In this document: piece by piece, positions 26,404 to 34,681 of the stretch
Numbering within the stretch: position 1 is the stretch's first letter
How the letters are laid out: each line of letters starts with the position of its first letter
Assembly: GCF_031344055.1 (NCBI RefSeq)
Contig: NZ_JADBEN010000005.1
DNA: 64,000 nt
Direction: 5' to 3' (one strand)
Origin: Methylobacillus flagellatus_A
GTDB lineage: Bacteria > Pseudomonadota > Gammaproteobacteria > Burkholderiales > Methylophilaceae
Translations under genes and position numbers: made by a program
The notes under the pieces: model-generated
What the model saw: only the letters and a program-made list of their open reading frames with translations
Told to the model about the DNA's origin: nothing
Databases searched by the model: none

Positions 26404-28034
26404 CAGGTGATGACAGTAGGTTGCTCGCGTCCGGTACGCTGTTTCAGCTCGGAGATTTGCTGGGCAATGGCGATCAATTCCGCCAAGGCATCCTGCGCAT
26501 CCTCGTCATGCTTGGCAGTATCCGGCTCGAAAGACTCGAGATAGATGCGCAGCGTTGCGCCGGCGGTGCCTGTTCCCGAAAGGCGGAACACAATACGCGA
26601 ACCATCCTCGAACAAGATGCGTATCCCTTGCTTCTGGCTCACGCTGCCGTCGACAGGATCGGTATAGCTGAAGTCGTCGCATGCCTTGACGGTATAGCGG
26701 CCCAACACCTGCCCGGGCAACGAGGCAAACTGGGCACGGACATGCTCGATCAAGCCGTTGGCGGCATCGCTGGGCAGCTCCTCGTAATCATGGCGCGAAT
26801 AGACATTGCGGCCGAACCTGGCCCAATGGCGCTTGACGATGGTTTCCACAGGCTGGCGCTTGATCGCCAGGATATTGAGCCAGAACAATACCGCCCACAG
26901 ACCGTCTTTTTCGCGCACATGGTCCGATCCGGTGCCGAAGCTCTCCTCGCCGCACAATGTCACCCTGCCCGCATCCATCAGGTTGCCGAAGAATTTCCAG
27001 CCGGTCGGTGTCTCGAAACATGGGATATCCAGCTCCTGCGCCACACGGTCCACCGCCGCGCTGGTCGGCATGGAGCGTGCGACCCCGGCAATCCCTTGCG
27101 CATAGCCCGGCGCCAGCCGCGCATTGGCGGCAAGCAATGCCAGGCTATCCGAAGGCGTCACGAAGAAACGCTTGCCCAGGATCATGTTGCGGTCCCCGTC
27201 GCCGTCCGACGCCGCGCCGAAATCCGGCGCGTCGTCCCCATACATGATCTCGACCAGGTCATGCGCATAGGTAAGATTGGGATCGGGGTGGCCGCCGCCA
27301 AAATCAGGGAGAGGCTCGGCATTCATCACAGCATCCGGTGGAGCGCCGAGCCGGTCGACCAAAATGGCACGCGCATAGGGCCCGGTCACCGCATGCATCG
27401 CATCAAAACGCAAACGGAAGCCGCTAGCCAGCAGCTGGCGGATGGCATCGAAGTCGAACAATGTCGCCATCAAGTCAACATAATCGCTGACGGAATCGAT
27501 GACCTCTACCTTCATTCCCGCCAACTCGGTTTCCCCCACAACATCCAGCGCCACATCCGGCGCATCCACGATCTTGTACTGGACCAGCTCCTTGCTGCGC
27601 GAAAAAATCGCTTCCGTCACTTTTTCCGATGCTGGCCCGCCATTGGCCGAATTGAACTTGATGCCAAAATCGCCCTGCGGTCCGCCGGGGTTATGGCTAG
27701 CCGACAGAATGATGCCGCCGAACGTCTTATGCTTGCGGATCACGCAGGATGCTGCCGGCGTGGACAATATCCCGTTCCTGCCGACCAATACGCGCCCTAT
27801 TCCGTTGGCAGCAGCCATTTTGAGGATAACCTGTATTGCTTCGACGTTATAGAAACGTCCGTCCCCTCCAATAACCAATGACGCCCCGACAGGCGCCTCG
27901 ATCGCGTCGAAAACGCTCTGTACGAAATTTTCAAGATAATGCGGCTGCTGAAAAACCGTGACTCGCTTGCGTAACCCGGATGTTCCCGGCCGTTGGTCGC
28001 TGAACGGTTGAGTGGTAATGATATGAATTGCCAT
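26403..28034 (-). CDS. pgm: Alpha-D-glucose phosphoglucomutase
   Basis: A 543-residue phosphoglucomutase interconverting glucose-1-phosphate and glucose-6-phosphate. Signatures are the N-terminal QRPGTSGLRKRV, the phosphoserine loop IILSASHNPGGPQGDFGIKFN, the metal loop SDGDGDRNMI, and the C-terminal sugar-binding GEESFGTGSDHVREKDGLWAV. Length and the GPQGDFG signature place it in the eukaryotic/glgC-associated PGM class, distinct from the AlgC-type enzyme at 24318. It probably feeds glycogen and nucleotide-sugar synthesis. The remnant acetyltransferase start overlaps its stop codon. Confidence 0.96.
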   Translation of the reverse strand: MAIHIITTQPFSDQRPGTSGLRKRVTVFQQPHYLENFVQSVFDAIEAPVGASLVIGGDGRFYNVEAIQVILKMAAANGIGRVLVGRNGILSTPAASCVIRKHKTFGGIILSASHNPGGPQGDFGIKFNSANGGPASEKVTEAIFSRSKELVQYKIVDAPDVALDVVGETELAGMKVEVIDSVSDYVDLMATLFDFDAIRQLLASGFRLRFDAMHAVTGPYARAILVDRLGAPPDAVMNAEPLPDFGGGHPDPNLTYAHDLVEIMYGDDAPDFGAASDGDGDRNMILGKRFFVTPSDSLALLAANARLAPGYAQGIAGVARSMPTSAAVDRVAQELDIPCFETPTGWKFFGNLMDAGRVTLCGEESFGTGSDHVREKDGLWAVLFWLNILAIKRQPVETIVKRHWARFGRNVYSRHDYEELPSDAANGLIEHVRAQFASLPGQVLGRYTVKACDDFSYTDPVDGSVSQKQGIRILFEDGSRIVFRLSGTGTAGATLRIYLESFEPDTAKHDEDAQDALAELIAIAQQISELKQRTGREQPTVIT

Positions 28035-28150
28035 GCAATATACTTTCGGGGGGTTGTTAAGATTGAATGCAGCAGCTAACTTACTCGATTAACTTCTCAC
28101 TTTCAAGTTGACATAGGCTCGAAACCCAAGCATAATCTCGCTCCTCGATT

Positions 28151-28226
28151 GGGGCATTAGCTCAGTTGGTAGAGCAGCGGACTCTTAATCCGTTTGTCGT
28201 AGGTTCGACCCCTACATGCCCCACCA
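28151..28226 (+). tRNA. tRNA-Lys (anticodon CTT)
   Basis: A 76-base tRNA with CCA encoded. The acceptor stem GGGGCAT/ATGCCCC, the D arm around AGCTCAGTTGGTAGAGC, anticodon stem GCGGA/TCCGT with loop CTCTTAA (anticodon CTT), and T arm GTAGG-TTCGACC-CCTAC all fold correctly. It reads AAG codons. It is followed by a strong terminator. Confidence 0.97.
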
Positions 28227-28235
28227 GTCAGATCA

Positions 28236-28263
28236 AAGGGTTAGCAATTACGCTAACCCTTTT
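28236..28263 (+). terminator. Rho-independent terminator of tRNA-Lys
   Basis: AAAGGGTTAGC and GCTAACCCTTT form an 11-bp stem around AATTAC, followed by TTTTGTGTTTT. Confidence 0.85.
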
Positions 28264-28383
28264 GTGTTTTCGCTTCCCAGTTACTTGCCGTAAACGCTGC
28301 CAAAATTAGCGAGCTATCCAGCATCCTTAAAACAATAATTGAATCAACTCACTCTCGAGCTTGATCCAGATTGCAAGCATCGA

Positions 28384-28743
28384 TCATCGGCTTGAACCCG
28401 ATATGTTGCCTAAGGGCAGTTGGGCTTGGTCTTTTGAATTAGCAAATCTCTTGCCAATATGCTGACGGTCTTTCAACCTGAAAATAGTGATGCATATCTC
28501 GGGAACAGCCATGACAAACACCACGCCACAGGATGTAGCTTTGAAATACCTGCCCTTGAAACCGTCTAGCATCAATGCAATATCGCGTGCCCTGGCGAAT
28601 TCTCGTATTTGGCGCTTGACCTTGCTCTTCTTGCCTAGCACTTTAGCTTCCAGATAAAGGGAAAATATATCTACGCCCTTGAAATTCTTCTCAATGACAT
28701 ACTTGGCATTATGGGTTAGTACGAATGCATCGCCATTGGACAT
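28384..28743 (-). CDS. Hypothetical protein next to tRNA-Lys
   Basis: A 119-residue basic protein. The ATG at 28743 is chosen because GGAGGAAGG lies six bases before it; an upstream in-frame extension lacks a ribosome site. Visible features are a Lys/Arg-rich middle (KVLGKKSKVKRQIREFARARDI) and a hydrophobic strand-like region (CGVVFVMAVPEICITIFRLKDRQ). The ending pattern of a beta strand followed by ITIFRLKDR is loosely reminiscent of small toxin or DUF4258-like folds, but I cannot assign a family. It stands alone downstream of a tRNA gene, a common position for acquired DNA. Confidence 0.6.
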   Translation of the reverse strand: MSNGDAFVLTHNAKYVIEKNFKGVDIFSLYLEAKVLGKKSKVKRQIREFARARDIALMLDGFKGRYFKATSCGVVFVMAVPEICITIFRLKDRQHIGKRFANSKDQAQLPLGNISGSSR

Positions 28744-29182
28744 GTCAGCCTTCCTCCCGCATTGACTTATCGCGCACAATCAATATTTACTATTAATACA
28801 TATTATTTACTATATTAAATAGAAATTTATTTGACAAATTTATTCTCTTGTAATACCGAGAAGATATCGCCTCCGTGCTTGGATGGATCGATTTTCCGGG
28901 ATCGCCTAGGAGAAGTAGAAAACCCAATGACATCGTGTGAAGCCTGCTTTTGCTATGCAGGCCTGGGGAAAGATTGATACTTGCAGCCATCGCGAAAACT
29001 GCCAATTTGACTAGCAAGCGAATCTTGATAATAGCGCCCAGGGTTGATGGCGCCATGCGTGGGTGAAGCCTTACTATTTTTGCCGGACATAAAAAAATCC
29101 CGCATAGCGGGATTTCAGTGGCTTTATTCTTCGGCGCACCGTTCAACACCAGCGGCCTAGTCCTTACATTGACATTCGCCGG
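28744..29182. other. Gap of about 440 bp without a supported gene
   Basis: AT-rich sequence with no coding region I can support. One open frame of 118 codons on the minus strand (28793-29149) starts inside the terminator hairpin of the next gene and has no family resemblance, so I left it out. Only the terminator at 29092-29116 is recognisable. Confidence 0.6.
29092..29116 (-). terminator. Rho-independent terminator of the cyclic-nucleotide-binding gene
   Basis: On the minus strand AAATCCCGC-TAT-GCGGGATTT is followed by TTTT. It lies about 65 bp beyond the stop codon of the leftward gene at 29183. Confidence 0.85.
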
Positions 29183-29689
29183 TCAGACCAGCTCGCCCAA
29201 CGTTTTCGGAAGAAACCTGTCGGAGGTCTCGCGGAACCTCGCCGTGAGCAATTGCAGCAATCTTACCAGCACCTTGTTGCCCAGCTTGGGCATATTGGCC
29301 AGCAATTGATAGAGCGCTTCCCTGGTCAGCACCGCAAAGTCCGTGGGCAAGCTGGCGACGCAGCTGGCTGAACGCGGCATGCCGTCGATCATGGACATTT
29401 CGCCGATAATCGCGCCGGCGCCCACCTGGGCTATGGTCTGGATGCCTTTATTCGGAATGTCCTTGATGACATTGACTTCTCCGGTGAGGATCAGGAGCAG
29501 GTAATCGCCCGTATCGCCTTCGGTCAGCAATTGACAGTCCCTGGGCGCAGCATAGCATTGCATGTAAGAGCATAAATAACGCACTTCTTCATCGGTAAAA
29601 TCGCCAAACAGCTTGATTGTATTGACGATTTCAAGGATTTCTTCGACGTATTTATCGGCTCCGCCCAGATGCACCAAATCAGGATACAT
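29183..29689 (-). CDS. Stand-alone cyclic nucleotide-binding domain protein
   Basis: A 168-residue protein consisting of a CRP-like beta-barrel domain (about residues 25-150) with no DNA-binding helix-turn-helix. The phosphate-binding cassette is recognisable as GEMSMIDGMPRSASCVA, with the conserved Glu and Arg positions. The hydrophobic C-terminal helix (KVLVRLLQLLTARFRETSDRFL) resembles the CRP dimerisation helix. It may sense cAMP or another nucleotide and act through protein contacts. It is monocistronic with its own terminator and is divergent from the epsA-like regulator, which suggests possible joint regulation. Confidence 0.88.
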   Translation of the reverse strand: MYPDLVHLGGADKYVEEILEIVNTIKLFGDFTDEEVRYLCSYMQCYAAPRDCQLLTEGDTGDYLLLILTGEVNVIKDIPNKGIQTIAQVGAGAIIGEMSMIDGMPRSASCVASLPTDFAVLTREALYQLLANMPKLGNKVLVRLLQLLTARFRETSDRFLPKTLGELV

Positions 29690-29870
29690 GTAATTTTTGC
29701 CCTTAGATTTAAAGGAATGTATTAATTACCCATAAAATATTTATGGAAATTAATAGATAAATGCTCTCAAAAATTCTCATACTCAAGCTATTTGCGTCAT
29801 AATAATGCAAGAGTATATATATGACACAAAAAATTAGACCTGAATTGCTTAGTAAATTATAACCGAGCAC

Positions 29871-30644
29871 ATGTCCTTAAATAAAAACTTAAACGATATC
29901 GAGAAAAGCCAGTTAATTGAGCTAATGCACGAATCCTTGAGAATTCGCTCGCACTTCGAGCTTTTTCTCTGGATGCAGGGGAAACTGCAGATTTTCCTTC
30001 CGCATGAGATCATGATCACGGCTTGGGGAGACTTTTCACTTGGAGTCATATACTTCAATGTTGTTTCGCCCCTGCCTGGCATCCGCTCCGACAAGATTGC
30101 CAGCCACGAAATCAATAAGTTCCTGCAGAACCTGTTCAACTATTGGCTGAACCATGCCAAGGCCCCCTTTACGCTTGCCGCGGCCGACAATATCTTGCAC
30201 GACTGCGAGTTCTCGAACGTAGAATCAAGCTATTACTTAAAAAACATGAAATCGGCCTTGGTGCATGCCATCAAGGATCATCGTGGCCGGCACGATTGTC
30301 TTTATGTGTTGCTCAGCTCCAACTTGAGTTTTCCTCCGGCCTCGCGCCCCATGCTGGAAGCGCTCCTGCCTTACATCGACAGTGCGTTGCGGCAGATCGA
30401 GCATTTGCCGGAACAGCAGCCCACACCCGTCAAGGTCGAACCCGAGCCCAAGGATGAAAGCCTGAACATTCTTTCCGGCCGCGAGCTGGAAATCATGGAC
30501 TGGGTCACCAAAGGCAAAACCAATCAGGAAATCGGCATGATCCTCGATATCAGCGCCTTCACCGTCAAAAACCATTTGCAACGCATCTTCAAGAAACTCA
30601 ACGTGCTGAATCGCGCACAGGCCGTCGCCAAGTTCCGAAAATAG
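29871..30644 (+). CDS. epsA: EpsA-like LuxR-family transcriptional regulator
   Basis: A 257-residue regulator. The N-terminal domain (about residues 1-165) is unlike acyl-homoserine-lactone receptors. The LuxR-type C-terminal helix-turn-helix (about 195-255) reads LSGRELEIMDWVTKGKTNQEIGMILDISAFTVKNHLQRIFKKLNV. It resembles the PEP-CTERM/exosortase-B-associated regulator EpsA, known from Methylobacillus methanolan (exopolysaccharide) loci. No eps, exosortase or glycosyltransferase gene is adjacent, so the target is unproven. It lies directly beside the chemotaxis cluster, converging on cheZ, which could reflect a motility-to-matrix switch. Confidence 0.78.
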   Translation: MSLNKNLNDIEKSQLIELMHESLRIRSHFELFLWMQGKLQIFLPHEIMITAWGDFSLGVIYFNVVSPLPGIRSDKIASHEINKFLQNLFNYWLNHAKAPFTLAAADNILHDCEFSNVESSYYLKNMKSALVHAIKDHRGRHDCLYVLLSSNLSFPPASRPMLEALLPYIDSALRQIEHLPEQQPTPVKVEPEPKDESLNILSGRELEIMDWVTKGKTNQEIGMILDISAFTVKNHLQRIFKKLNVLNRAQAVAKFRK

Positions 30645-30909
30645 CCGTGCCTTCAATCACGGCACGTACTAAAAAGGCCGTGATCTCCACAGCCTCCCCA
30701 CCTCTCGATTGTCATTTACCATTAGGTTAAGCGCAACTTGTCGCTTCTATGCGTATAACGCGGAAGCTCCCCTGGAAAATGTGATGTACTGCGTGCTTTT
30801 TTGCACATTTTATTTTGTACTGCTCTTGGGTACGCATGGTCGCTCATCCTTAATTGGCGAACAATAGGCCAATCGGACTAGCCATCCATCGCCATCGGCT
30901 GCCAGCCGC

Positions 30910-31575
30910 TCAAAAACCGAGGCTGTCGAGCAAATCATCCACCTGCTCCTGGTTCGCCACCACGTCGATGGCGGTATCAGGATTGATCTGCGGGCCGTTC
31001 ATGAGGCTGTTGTCTTCCTTTTTCACCCCGGTGCCTGGGGAGAAGTCGATGAGCACCTGCACCAGTTGCTGTTCTATTTCCTGCGCAAGCTCGGTGATTT
31101 TCTTGATCACTTGTCCAGTCAGGTCCTGGAAATCCTGCGCCATCATGATGTCGAGCAATTGCGCCTTGGTCGCATCGGTATGGCTTACCGTTTTGGTGAG
31201 GAATGCCACCGTCTCGTCGGCCACCTGGTCATAATCCTTCTTGAGCGAAGGCACGGCCAGGATGTTTTTCCAACGCTCTTCCAGGCTGACGGCCTGCTGG
31301 TTCAACTCATCCTGCAAGGGCGTCGCAATGTCGGTCGCATTCAATACGCGCTCTGCCGCCTGCTCGGTCATGCGCGCTACGTAATTGAGCCTGTCCCTGG
31401 CATCGGGTATTCCGTGCGCCGCCTGCTCGAGCAGCTTGTCGAATCCAAGGCCGCGCAAGCTTTCATGCAGGTTCCTGGTCATTAAGCCGATACGGTGCAG
31501 CATTTCATCATGCTGGGATTGCATGTTCTCGGCTTCACCCGGTACGGGTTCTACATGTTGAAGTGGGTTACTCAT
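30910..31575 (-). CDS. cheZ: CheY-P phosphatase CheZ
   Basis: A 221-residue helical protein. The catalytic segment MMAQDFQDLTGQVIKK contains Asp151 and Gln155, equivalent to E. coli Asp143 and Gln147. The C-terminal CheY-binding peptide is VDDLLDSLGF. It accelerates CheY-P dephosphorylation and so ends the motor-switch signal. It starts 2 bases after cheY, the usual cheYZ pair, and is the last gene of the leftward chemotaxis run. Confidence 0.96.
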   Translation of the reverse strand: MSNPLQHVEPVPGEAENMQSQHDEMLHRIGLMTRNLHESLRGLGFDKLLEQAAHGIPDARDRLNYVARMTEQAAERVLNATDIATPLQDELNQQAVSLEERWKNILAVPSLKKDYDQVADETVAFLTKTVSHTDATKAQLLDIMMAQDFQDLTGQVIKKITELAQEIEQQLVQVLIDFSPGTGVKKEDNSLMNGPQINPDTAIDVVANQEQVDDLLDSLGF

Positions 31576-31577
31576 TA

Positions 31578-31976
31578 TCAGCCCCCTGCTTTTTCAAGCT
31601 TCTCAAAAATTTTACTAAGCTTCTCATCCAATGTCGCAGCGGTGAACGGCTTCACCACGTAGCCATTGGCGCCTGCCTGGGCAGCCGCAATGATGTTTTC
31701 CTTTTTCGCTTCTGCGGTCACCATCAACACCGGCAGCGATGACAGCGCCGGGTCGGCGCGTATTTGCTGCAACATGGTCAACCCGTCCATATTGGGCATG
31801 TTCCAGTCGGACACCACGAAATCGAAGCTTCCGCTCCTCAACTTGGCCAGGGCCATGACGCCATCCTCAGCTTCATCGACATTGTTGTAACCCAGCTCCT
31901 TGAGCAGGTTACGCACAATACGCCGCATGGTCGAAAAGTCGTCGACCACCAGAAATTTGGTATTGGGATTTGCCAT
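31578..31976 (-). CDS. cheY: Chemotaxis response regulator CheY (cheYZ-linked)
   Basis: A 132-residue single receiver domain. Acidic pocket Asp12/Asp13, phospho-acceptor Asp57 (VVSDWNMPNMDG), Thr in MVTAEAKKENI, and Lys in GYVVKPFTAATL are all present. It is much closer to E. coli CheY than the second CheY at 41287, and it is paired with cheZ, so it is the likely flagellar-switch regulator that binds FliM. Confidence 0.96.
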   Translation of the reverse strand: MANPNTKFLVVDDFSTMRRIVRNLLKELGYNNVDEAEDGVMALAKLRSGSFDFVVSDWNMPNMDGLTMLQQIRADPALSSLPVLMVTAEAKKENIIAAAQAGANGYVVKPFTAATLDEKLSKIFEKLEKAGG

Positions 31977-32046
31977 TTGTTACTCCATTTCAACTTTTAT
32001 TTGTATTGCCGGAAATGCCGGTCGATCATGCTGCGGCACCTCCATA

Positions 32047-33114
32047 TTAAACACGCAATGCCCGCGCGCTGTTGGCTGCGAGGTATTGCAGCACCTTGGC
32101 AGGCATATCATACAATGAGCTCACTTCGTCCACCCCGCCCATGGCAATTGCCTCCTTGGGCATGCCGAAGACGACGCAGCTCGCCTCGTCCTGCGCAAAA
32201 TTGTAGGCCCCGGCCTGCTTCATTTTCAGCATGCCGTCGGCACCATCCTTGCCCATGCCCGTGAGAATAACACCAATCGCATTCTTGCCCGCATTGCTTG
32301 CGGCAGAACTGAACAAGACATCCACCGAGGGGCGGTGCCGGCTCACGGGCGGGCCGTCATCCAGCTGCGTCACGTAATTGGCGCCGCTACGCGCCAGCAA
32401 CAGGTGCGAATGCCCAGGCGCAATATACGCATGGCCAGGCAGGACGCGCTCGCCGCCCTTGGCTTCCTGCACCGAGATTTTGCATAAGGCGTTCAGGCGA
32501 TTGGCAAAAGATTGCGTAAAGCCTGCCGGCATATGCTGCGTAATCAGGATGCCGGGACAGTCCGACGGCATTTGCATCAGGAAGGACTTGATCGCCTCGG
32601 TGCCGCCCGTGGAGGCGCCGATGATGATGAGCTTCTCGCTGCTGATCAGGGGATTGCCGACCGAAGGCAAACCAGTGCTGCCTGTCGCCGGAGTCAATGG
32701 TTTCCTGGCAATCAGGCGCGCCCTGGAAGCTGCGCGTATCTTGTCCGCAATCATCTCGCTATATTCATGCATGCCGCTGGCAATCGACATTTTCGGCTTG
32801 GTAATGAAATCCACCGCGCCCAGCTCCATGGCCCGCATGGTGATTTCCGAGCCGCGCTCGGTCAGCGAGGAAATCATCACCACCGGCGTCGGGCGCAGCC
32901 GCATGAGGCGCTCGAGAAAATCCAGCCCGTCCATTTTGGGCATTTCCACATCCAGGGTCAGCACATCAGGATTCTTTTGCTTGATCATTTCCCGCGCGAT
33001 CAAGGGGTCGGGAGCCGCGCCCACTACCTCGAGATCAGGCTGTTGGTTGATGATCTCCGTCAACAAGCTGCGGATCAGCGCTGAATCGTCGATGATAAGA
33101 ACTTTTATGGTCAT
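32047..33114 (-). CDS. cheB: Chemoreceptor glutamate methylesterase CheB
   Basis: A 355-residue two-domain enzyme. The N-terminal receiver has Asp55 as phospho-acceptor (LTLDVEMPKMDGLDFL). The C-terminal methylesterase shows Ser168 (IGASTGGTEAI), His194 (TQHMPAGFT) and the late Asp in ILTGMGKDGADGM. It removes methyl groups or deamidates receptors, giving adaptation against CheR. CheD and CheR are encoded just upstream, so the whole adaptation set is grouped. Confidence 0.97.
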   Translation of the reverse strand: MTIKVLIIDDSALIRSLLTEIINQQPDLEVVGAAPDPLIAREMIKQKNPDVLTLDVEMPKMDGLDFLERLMRLRPTPVVMISSLTERGSEITMRAMELGAVDFITKPKMSIASGMHEYSEMIADKIRAASRARLIARKPLTPATGSTGLPSVGNPLISSEKLIIIGASTGGTEAIKSFLMQMPSDCPGILITQHMPAGFTQSFANRLNALCKISVQEAKGGERVLPGHAYIAPGHSHLLLARSGANYVTQLDDGPPVSRHRPSVDVLFSSAASNAGKNAIGVILTGMGKDGADGMLKMKQAGAYNFAQDEASCVVFGMPKEAIAMGGVDEVSSLYDMPAKVLQYLAANSARALRV

Positions 33115-33183
33115 GACATTGCCTTTTTATTTAACTATCACCTGGCATCTGGTCTCCTCCCAGCCACCACCGTTGAGCCTGCC

Positions 33184-33795
33184 TCAAAACAATTCCACAT
33201 CGCCAGCCACCTTGTTCGTGTTGAGCCTCTTGGCATAGCTTTCTTCACGCGTAATCAAGGTGTTGTTATGCATCTGCTTCAGCTTCTTCACCAATACGCG
33301 CCCGGTCTTGGGGAAGAAATACACTTTGCGGGGATAGATATCGTTCAGGTCCTCGCCGACCACGCGGATATTCTCGTCGCGCAAATACTTGCGCACAAAT
33401 GCCGCATTCTTCTCGCCGATATTGATGGCGGTAAAGCCGCTCAACACATTGCCGCCACCAAAAATCTTGGCCTCAAGGTTCTCCCGGCGCGCACCGTTCT
33501 TCAATAGCTGGTTGATCAACACCTCCATGGCATAAGTCCCATAACGGGCCGACTCCGAAACCGGGTTGTTGGCATCCGCAGGGCTGCCCTCCGGCAGCAT
33601 GAAATGATTCATGCCGCCAACTCCGGAAACCTTGTCGCGGATACATGCGGATACGCATGAACCCAGCACCGTCACGATCACGATGTCCTGGTTGGTCGTG
33701 TAATACTCCCCAGGCAAAATCTTGGCCGCCTCGCAATTGAAGGTCTTGTCGAAATACAGGTTGGTAGCCAACTGCTCTTCTATCGGGCTGGCCAT
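33184..33795 (-). CDS. cheD: Chemoreceptor glutamine deamidase CheD
   Basis: A 203-residue CheD. The catalytic Cys lies in VTVLGSCVSACI and the His in GMNHFMLPEG, with the conserved AKIFGGGNV segment further on. It deamidates receptor glutamines and contributes to adaptation. It starts 2 bases after cheR, indicating coupled translation. Its last residues VAGDVELF closely resemble the end of the CheZ-like protein encoded at 41721 (GAGDIELF), suggesting a common binding partner. Confidence 0.95.
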   Translation of the reverse strand: MASPIEEQLATNLYFDKTFNCEAAKILPGEYYTTNQDIVIVTVLGSCVSACIRDKVSGVGGMNHFMLPEGSPADANNPVSESARYGTYAMEVLINQLLKNGARRENLEAKIFGGGNVLSGFTAINIGEKNAAFVRKYLRDENIRVVGEDLNDIYPRKVYFFPKTGRVLVKKLKQMHNNTLITREESYAKRLNTNKVAGDVELF

Positions 33796-33797
33796 GA

Positions 33798-34649
33798 TCA
33801 GCCTCCTCGCCGCTCGAGGGTGTATACCGTCTTGCCCAATAGCTTGAATGCGTCAGTGGCGTAAAGAAAATTTTCCGAATGCCCGGCGAAAAGCAAGCCG
33901 TCCGGCTTCATCAACGGGGCAAAGCGCTTGAGAATCGCCGCCTGTGTCGGCTTGTCGAAATAGATCATGACATTGCGGCAGAAGATCGCATCGAACGGCC
34001 CTCTGACAGGCCAATTGCCATCCAGCAGGTTCAATGGCCTGAAGCTGATCAGCTTGCGCAAATCGTCGCGCACCCGCACCATGCCCTGCTGCTTGCCGGT
34101 CCCGCGTAGGAAGAATTTCTTCTTCTGCTCCATGGGCAATTTCTCGATGCGGTCGTAGGTGTAGATGCCGGAGGCAGCGGTTGCCAGCACATTGGTGTCA
34201 ATATCGGTGGCGATGATCTCGACAGGCGGCCGCAGCGTGCCGAAAGCTTCGCACGCAGTAATCGCCAGGCTGTACGGCTCCTCGCCGGTGGAGCTCGCGC
34301 AGCACCAGATGGAAATGGGCTGAGCCGCCTTGCGGAGATGTTCCGCGAGAATGGGAAAATGGTGATGTTCGCGAAAGAACGATGTCAGGTTGGTGGTGAG
34401 CGCGTTGGTAAAGGCCTCCCACTCATCAGAGCCGGAGCCGCTTTCCAGCACGTCGAGGTAATGCTGGAAGCTGGATATGCCAGTCGCGCGCAAGCGCCTT
34501 GCAAGACGGCTGTAGACCATCTCGTGCTTGGAGTCCGACAGCGAAATGCCAGCCGCCTGATAGATCAGCTTGCGTACGCGGGCAAAATCCGCTTCTGTAA
34601 AATCAAACTCCTTGCCCGCACTTGATTTGCTCACTGTGCTTGAATTCAA
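33798..34649 (-). CDS. cheR: Chemoreceptor glutamate methyltransferase CheR
   Basis: A 283-residue CheR. The N-terminal helical domain (FTEADFARVRKLIYQAAGISL) is followed by a SAM-binding domain with WCCASSTGEEPYSLAI, IIATDIDTNVLATA and IFCRNVMIYFDKPTQ. The only good start is a TTG at 34649 with AGAGGA eight bases upstream. The Aer-like receptor encoded just before it ends in a WEEF-type tail that could tether this enzyme. Confidence 0.95.
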   Translation of the reverse strand: MNSSTVSKSSAGKEFDFTEADFARVRKLIYQAAGISLSDSKHEMVYSRLARRLRATGISSFQHYLDVLESGSGSDEWEAFTNALTTNLTSFFREHHHFPILAEHLRKAAQPISIWCCASSTGEEPYSLAITACEAFGTLRPPVEIIATDIDTNVLATAASGIYTYDRIEKLPMEQKKKFFLRGTGKQQGMVRVRDDLRKLISFRPLNLLDGNWPVRGPFDAIFCRNVMIYFDKPTQAAILKRFAPLMKPDGLLFAGHSENFLYATDAFKLLGKTVYTLERRGG

Positions 34650-34681
34650 TTACACATTCCTCTGCGTATGCGCGTGCGCGA

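Noticed and set aside
28793..29149. A 118-codon frame on the minus strand.
   Set aside because: It begins upstream of the terminator hairpin at 29096-29116 and reads through it. It has no ribosome site or recognisable domain.
29821..29862. A 13-codon leader-like frame before epsA (MTQKIRPELLSKL).
   Set aside because: No convincing ribosome site and no attenuator structure follows. Too short to support as a leader peptide.
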